DNA of 8,284 bases from Bacteroidota bacterium (GTDB taxonomy: Bacteria; Bacteroidota; Ignavibacteria; UBA10030; UBA6906), in assembly GCA_003541875.1 (NCBI GenBank), contig DPLS01000322.1, positions 1 through 8,284 on the forward strand, read 5' to 3'. A program made the translations under genes and the position numbers. Positions 6,277-8,284 of this stretch are shown piece by piece; within the stretch, counting starts at the first letter, position 1; each line of letters begins with the position of its first letter. A model generated the notes under the pieces. The model had not been told where the DNA came from. It searched no databases and worked only from the letters and a program-made list of their open reading frames with translations.

Positions 6277-6414
6277 CTGTTGTGGTTGTACAACGTGGGC
6301 TACGATCCCTCATTCATGCGAGAGGTCAGGTGTGTGGAAGTGGAGGGAAGGCTTACGACGTGCGGATCGCGACTCCGGCACACATCATCTTGACACGATT
6401 CCCAGGACATCACT
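6277..6414. other. Intergenic leader before the second triplet
   Basis: This 138-base gap between the terminator and the next start contains the perfect palindrome GTTGTACAAC (6285-6294) and an unpaired -35 consensus TTGACA (6390-6395). The -10 matching that -35 would fall on the start codon of the next gene, so it cannot serve it as written. No other convincing promoter is visible. Confidence 0.4.
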
Positions 6415-7089
6415 ATGAACTCACGCTCTATCGTTCTTTCGATTATTGTGTTTTGCCTTCTGATGTGCTTTGCTCATCCTGCAAGTGCACAGACGGGTAC
6501 CGGAGCGACGGTTACGGCTGGAGCGTTGCTTCCGAGCGGAAAGTATGGAGAGTATTTTAGCACGGGGTATGGTATCAATGCGGGGTTCCCAATTGCCACC
6601 GCGAAGACGACTGTATGGCACGTACTCATCGGCTACGGAAGGATTAGCTTGGATAACACTGCTCTGAACGAAAGCGATGCATATAATTCCGAACAGGGAA
6701 ACTACGATGTAAGCGGGGCAATTCGCATCTATCCCCTCCTCCTTGGAATCACATTCTTTCCTGACAGGGAGGGGGCGAAACCGTACGGCTTGCTGGATTT
6801 CGGGGTGTACATGGTATCAGCGAAATTCAATGGAGGAACGTACACGAAGCCAGACGGAACGCAGAGTGTGTTTTCAAGCTCCTCCCAATTTCGCGCCGAG
6901 CCTGGGTTGAATCTCGGGATAGGAGCATTGTTGCCTCTCTCGCCGGGCAAGTTACTCGACCTCGGTGTACGCTACCACTTTGTGAAGGACTCGCAATACT
7001 CCAACTTCACCGGGACCGGTGCCACCTCAACGTATGTGGGTTTCAGCCAGTATTTCTCTCTCTCGGTCGGTCTTGAGTTCTCATACTAG
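6415..7089 (+). CDS. Outer-membrane beta-barrel protein (OMP_b-brl type)
   Basis: This 224-residue protein has a signal peptide (MNSRSIVLSIIVFCLLMCFA, cleavage after ASA near residue 25). The mature part opens TVTAGALLPSGKYGEYF, then YGINAGFPIA, and continues with barrel strands. These include AIRIYPLLLGITFF, KPYGLLDFGVYMVSAKF, FRAEPGLNLGIGALLPL and LLDLGVRYHFVKDS, and the closing strand is FSLSVGLEFSY ending in an aromatic. The LPSG turn, KPYGLLDFGVYMVS and RYHFVKDS segments match, in order, the corresponding segments of the barrel at 5604, so I infer an old duplication. AGGA seven bases before the ATG supports the start. It heads the second triplet, with the DUF4136 lipoprotein 27 bases downstream. 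Size and strand pattern fit an eight- to ten-strand barrel; ligand or partner is unknown. Confidence 0.8.
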   Translation: MNSRSIVLSIIVFCLLMCFAHPASAQTGTGATVTAGALLPSGKYGEYFSTGYGINAGFPIATAKTTVWHVLIGYGRISLDNTALNESDAYNSEQGNYDVSGAIRIYPLLLGITFFPDREGAKPYGLLDFGVYMVSAKFNGGTYTKPDGTQSVFSSSSQFRAEPGLNLGIGALLPLSPGKLLDLGVRYHFVKDSQYSNFTGTGATSTYVGFSQYFSLSVGLEFSY

Positions 7090-7116
7090 AATCTTATATG
7101 ATCAAAGGAGCGAATC

Positions 7117-7668
7117 ATGAACACCAGAATCGTTGTGTATGCGATTGTTGTCGCAATGTCACTCTTTGTCGGTTGCTCATCCATATCCGTGACATCGGAC
7201 TACGATCCAGCAACGGACTTCAGCAAGCTGAAGACATATCAGTGGCTGCATTCCAAGGGAGCTGAAGATGCGCTGGTGAAGAATCCCCTCATTGGAAAGC
7301 GGGTCGAAGAAGGTGTTAAGAAAGCTCTCGAGGCGAAAGGGTACACTCTTGACGAAATCGGTACCCCGGATTTTTACGTGGCGGCACATGCCGGCGTTTC
7401 TGACAAGATCAACGTCACCGATTATGGCTACGCCTATGGTGGATACTGGGGTCGGTACGGCGGATACGGCAGGAACGTCGACGTAAGCTACTATAAGGAG
7501 GCAACACTCTTCATTGATATCGCACAGAAAGTGGGAGACAAGATCGAGCTTATGTGGCGTGGTGCTGGAACCGGAACTGTCGAGGACCGACCAATGGAAG
7601 AACGTCAACAAAGGATCGATGAAGCAACCATGAAGATTCTTGAGGACTTTCCTCCAGGGAAGAAGTAG
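7117..7668 (+). CDS. DUF4136 lipoprotein
   Basis: This 183-residue lipoprotein has a leader ending in FVGC, making C20 the lipid anchor, with Ser-Ser at +2/+3 as in outer-membrane-bound lipoproteins. The DUF4136 plan is textbook. VTSDYDPATDFSKLKTYQW (25-43) is the family's D-Y-D-...-D-F-...-Y-x-W entry. The segment KRVEEGVKKALEAKGYT with the downstream PDFYVAAHAG is the helix-strand core. A Tyr/Gly stretch (YGYAYGGYWGRYGGYG) precedes EATLFIDIAQ...ELMWRGAGTGTV, the strand-turn-strand core, and the chain ends in a helix. AAAGGAG six bases before the ATG gives a strong start. It is homologous in domain to the lipoprotein at 4879 but closer to the family norm. A 20-base gap to the next gene argues for co-transcription with the Omp85-like barrel. 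The biochemical role of DUF4136 is not established. Confidence 0.9.
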   Translation: MNTRIVVYAIVVAMSLFVGCSSISVTSDYDPATDFSKLKTYQWLHSKGAEDALVKNPLIGKRVEEGVKKALEAKGYTLDEIGTPDFYVAAHAGVSDKINVTDYGYAYGGYWGRYGGYGRNVDVSYYKEATLFIDIAQKVGDKIELMWRGAGTGTVEDRPMEERQQRIDEATMKILEDFPPGKK

Positions 7669-7688
7669 TAGCGCTGAGAACCGACACG

Positions 7689-8284
7689 ATGATCTCCATC
7701 CTGGGAAGAAATGTTGCTCAACTGTCGGGAATAGGGAAAGAAGAGCTCTCAACGGGAGGGACTCAGCGCTCTTTGCTCGTTGCGTTTCTTCTCCTTTTGT
7801 GGTTCATGGACGCGAACGCGCAGGTTCCAGCAGCAGCGGCAGTGATAGATACAGTCGAGTTCAAGAAACTCTCGTTGTCTGGATATCCTTATGTGTTTTA
7901 CTCACCTGAGACGGAATTCGCACTGGGCGGAGCGCTGGTCGGAACATATCGCGAGACCGAAGCGCCGGAGCTGAAACCATCGAATGTCACACTCTCAGGA
8001 TACTACTCGGTCAAGCACCAATACGATCTCTATTTGGTGCCGGAGATCTTCTTTGCGGGTGGCAAGTACTACCTCACCGGTTTTCTCGACTTTGCACGAA
8101 TGGTTGACAAGTTCTGGGGAATCGGGAACAGTACCCCTGATATCCCCGATGCCGGTCACATTCGAACGTACTTTGCACTGAATGTCGATTTCGAGTTCGA
8201 AATCGGAGAAGGGTTGCGTCTTGGTGCGAACTATGACCTGAACAAAACTGACGTTACCGACAAGCAGAACACACCGTATCCTCT
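7689..8284 (+). CDS. Omp85-like outer-membrane protein lacking POTRA domains (3' end beyond window)
   Basis: The 198 visible codons encode a likely surface-antigen/BamA-type barrel (Bac_surface_Ag family). A signal-like hydrophobic stretch lies at about 28-44 (SLLVAFLLLLWFMDANA), followed by a short linker. Then comes the barrel start YPYVFYSPETEFALGGALVGTYR (67-88), the typical first-strand motif of Omp85 barrels. Strand pairs continue: LSGYYSVKHQYDLYLVPEIFF, KYYLTGFLDFARM, FWGIGN (a common Omp85 tag), TYFALNVDFEFEIGEGLRLGANYDL. No POTRA repeats precede the barrel. This fits the short, POTRA-less Omp85 group described in Bacteroidota and relatives, so it is unlikely to be BamA itself. The start is uncertain: the ATG at 7689 lacks a clear ribosome site and leaves a long n-region before the hydrophobic core, while TTG at 7773 would give a compact signal peptide but with poor spacing. 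It follows the lipoprotein by 20 bases. Confidence 0.77.
   Translation, partial: MISILGRNVAQLSGIGKEELSTGGTQRSLLVAFLLLLWFMDANAQVPAAAAVIDTVEFKKLSLSGYPYVFYSPETEFALGGALVGTYRETEAPELKPSNVTLSGYYSVKHQYDLYLVPEIFFAGGKYYLTGFLDFARMVDKFWGIGNSTPDIPDAGHIRTYFALNVDFEFEIGEGLRLGANYDLNKTDVTDKQNTPYP

Noticed and set aside
6390..6418. Perfect -35 hexamer TTGACA upstream of the barrel gene at 6415.
   Set aside because: The -10 position at 17-base spacing is CTATGA, overlapping the start codon, so it could not drive this gene with its ribosome site.

Overview
The window looks like a chromosomal segment from a Gram-negative bacterium. At least eight of the eleven clear genes encode exported envelope proteins: small outer-membrane beta-barrels, DUF4136-type lipoproteins, a glycine-zipper protein and an Omp85-like barrel. 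The base composition is moderate, by eye slightly above 50% GC. DUF4833, DUF4136 and many small OMP_b-brl-type barrels together recall the FCB group (Bacteroidota, Chlorobiota/Ignavibacteria and relatives). Nearly every gene has a clear Shine-Dalgarno sequence and one promoter is a near-consensus sigma70 type, which fits poorly with classical Bacteroidetes and better with a more basal FCB or neighbouring lineage. The placement is inference only; there is no rRNA or marker gene here.

Left part, all on the minus strand (about 1-3840). The 5' 301 codons of a zinc-dependent glucose 1-dehydrogenase run off the left edge. Upstream of it are a possible tiny ORF that overlaps its start, a DUF4833 protein, two small outer-membrane barrels, and a glycine-zipper protein whose gene starts at 3840. 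Two strong inverted repeats lie in the gaps, at 1829-1867 and 2663-2698.

Middle (3841-4130). A divergent intergenic region carries a near-consensus sigma70 promoter (4061-4089) firing rightward and a weaker candidate (3965-3993) firing leftward.

Right part, all on the plus strand (4131-8284). Two successive triplets have the same layout. The first is barrel (4131-4802), DUF4136-like lipoprotein (4879-5562), barrel (5604-6221), followed by a hairpin terminator (6251-6276). The second is barrel (6415-7089), DUF4136 lipoprotein (7117-7668), and an Omp85-like barrel with no POTRA domains (7689 to beyond the edge). Short gaps suggest each triplet is co-transcribed.

The glucose dehydrogenase is the only obvious metabolic enzyme. 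No mobile element, tRNA, rRNA, CRISPR array or phage gene is visible. I recognise no named multi-gene system. The best candidate for something undescribed is the repeated barrel-lipoprotein-barrel arrangement.
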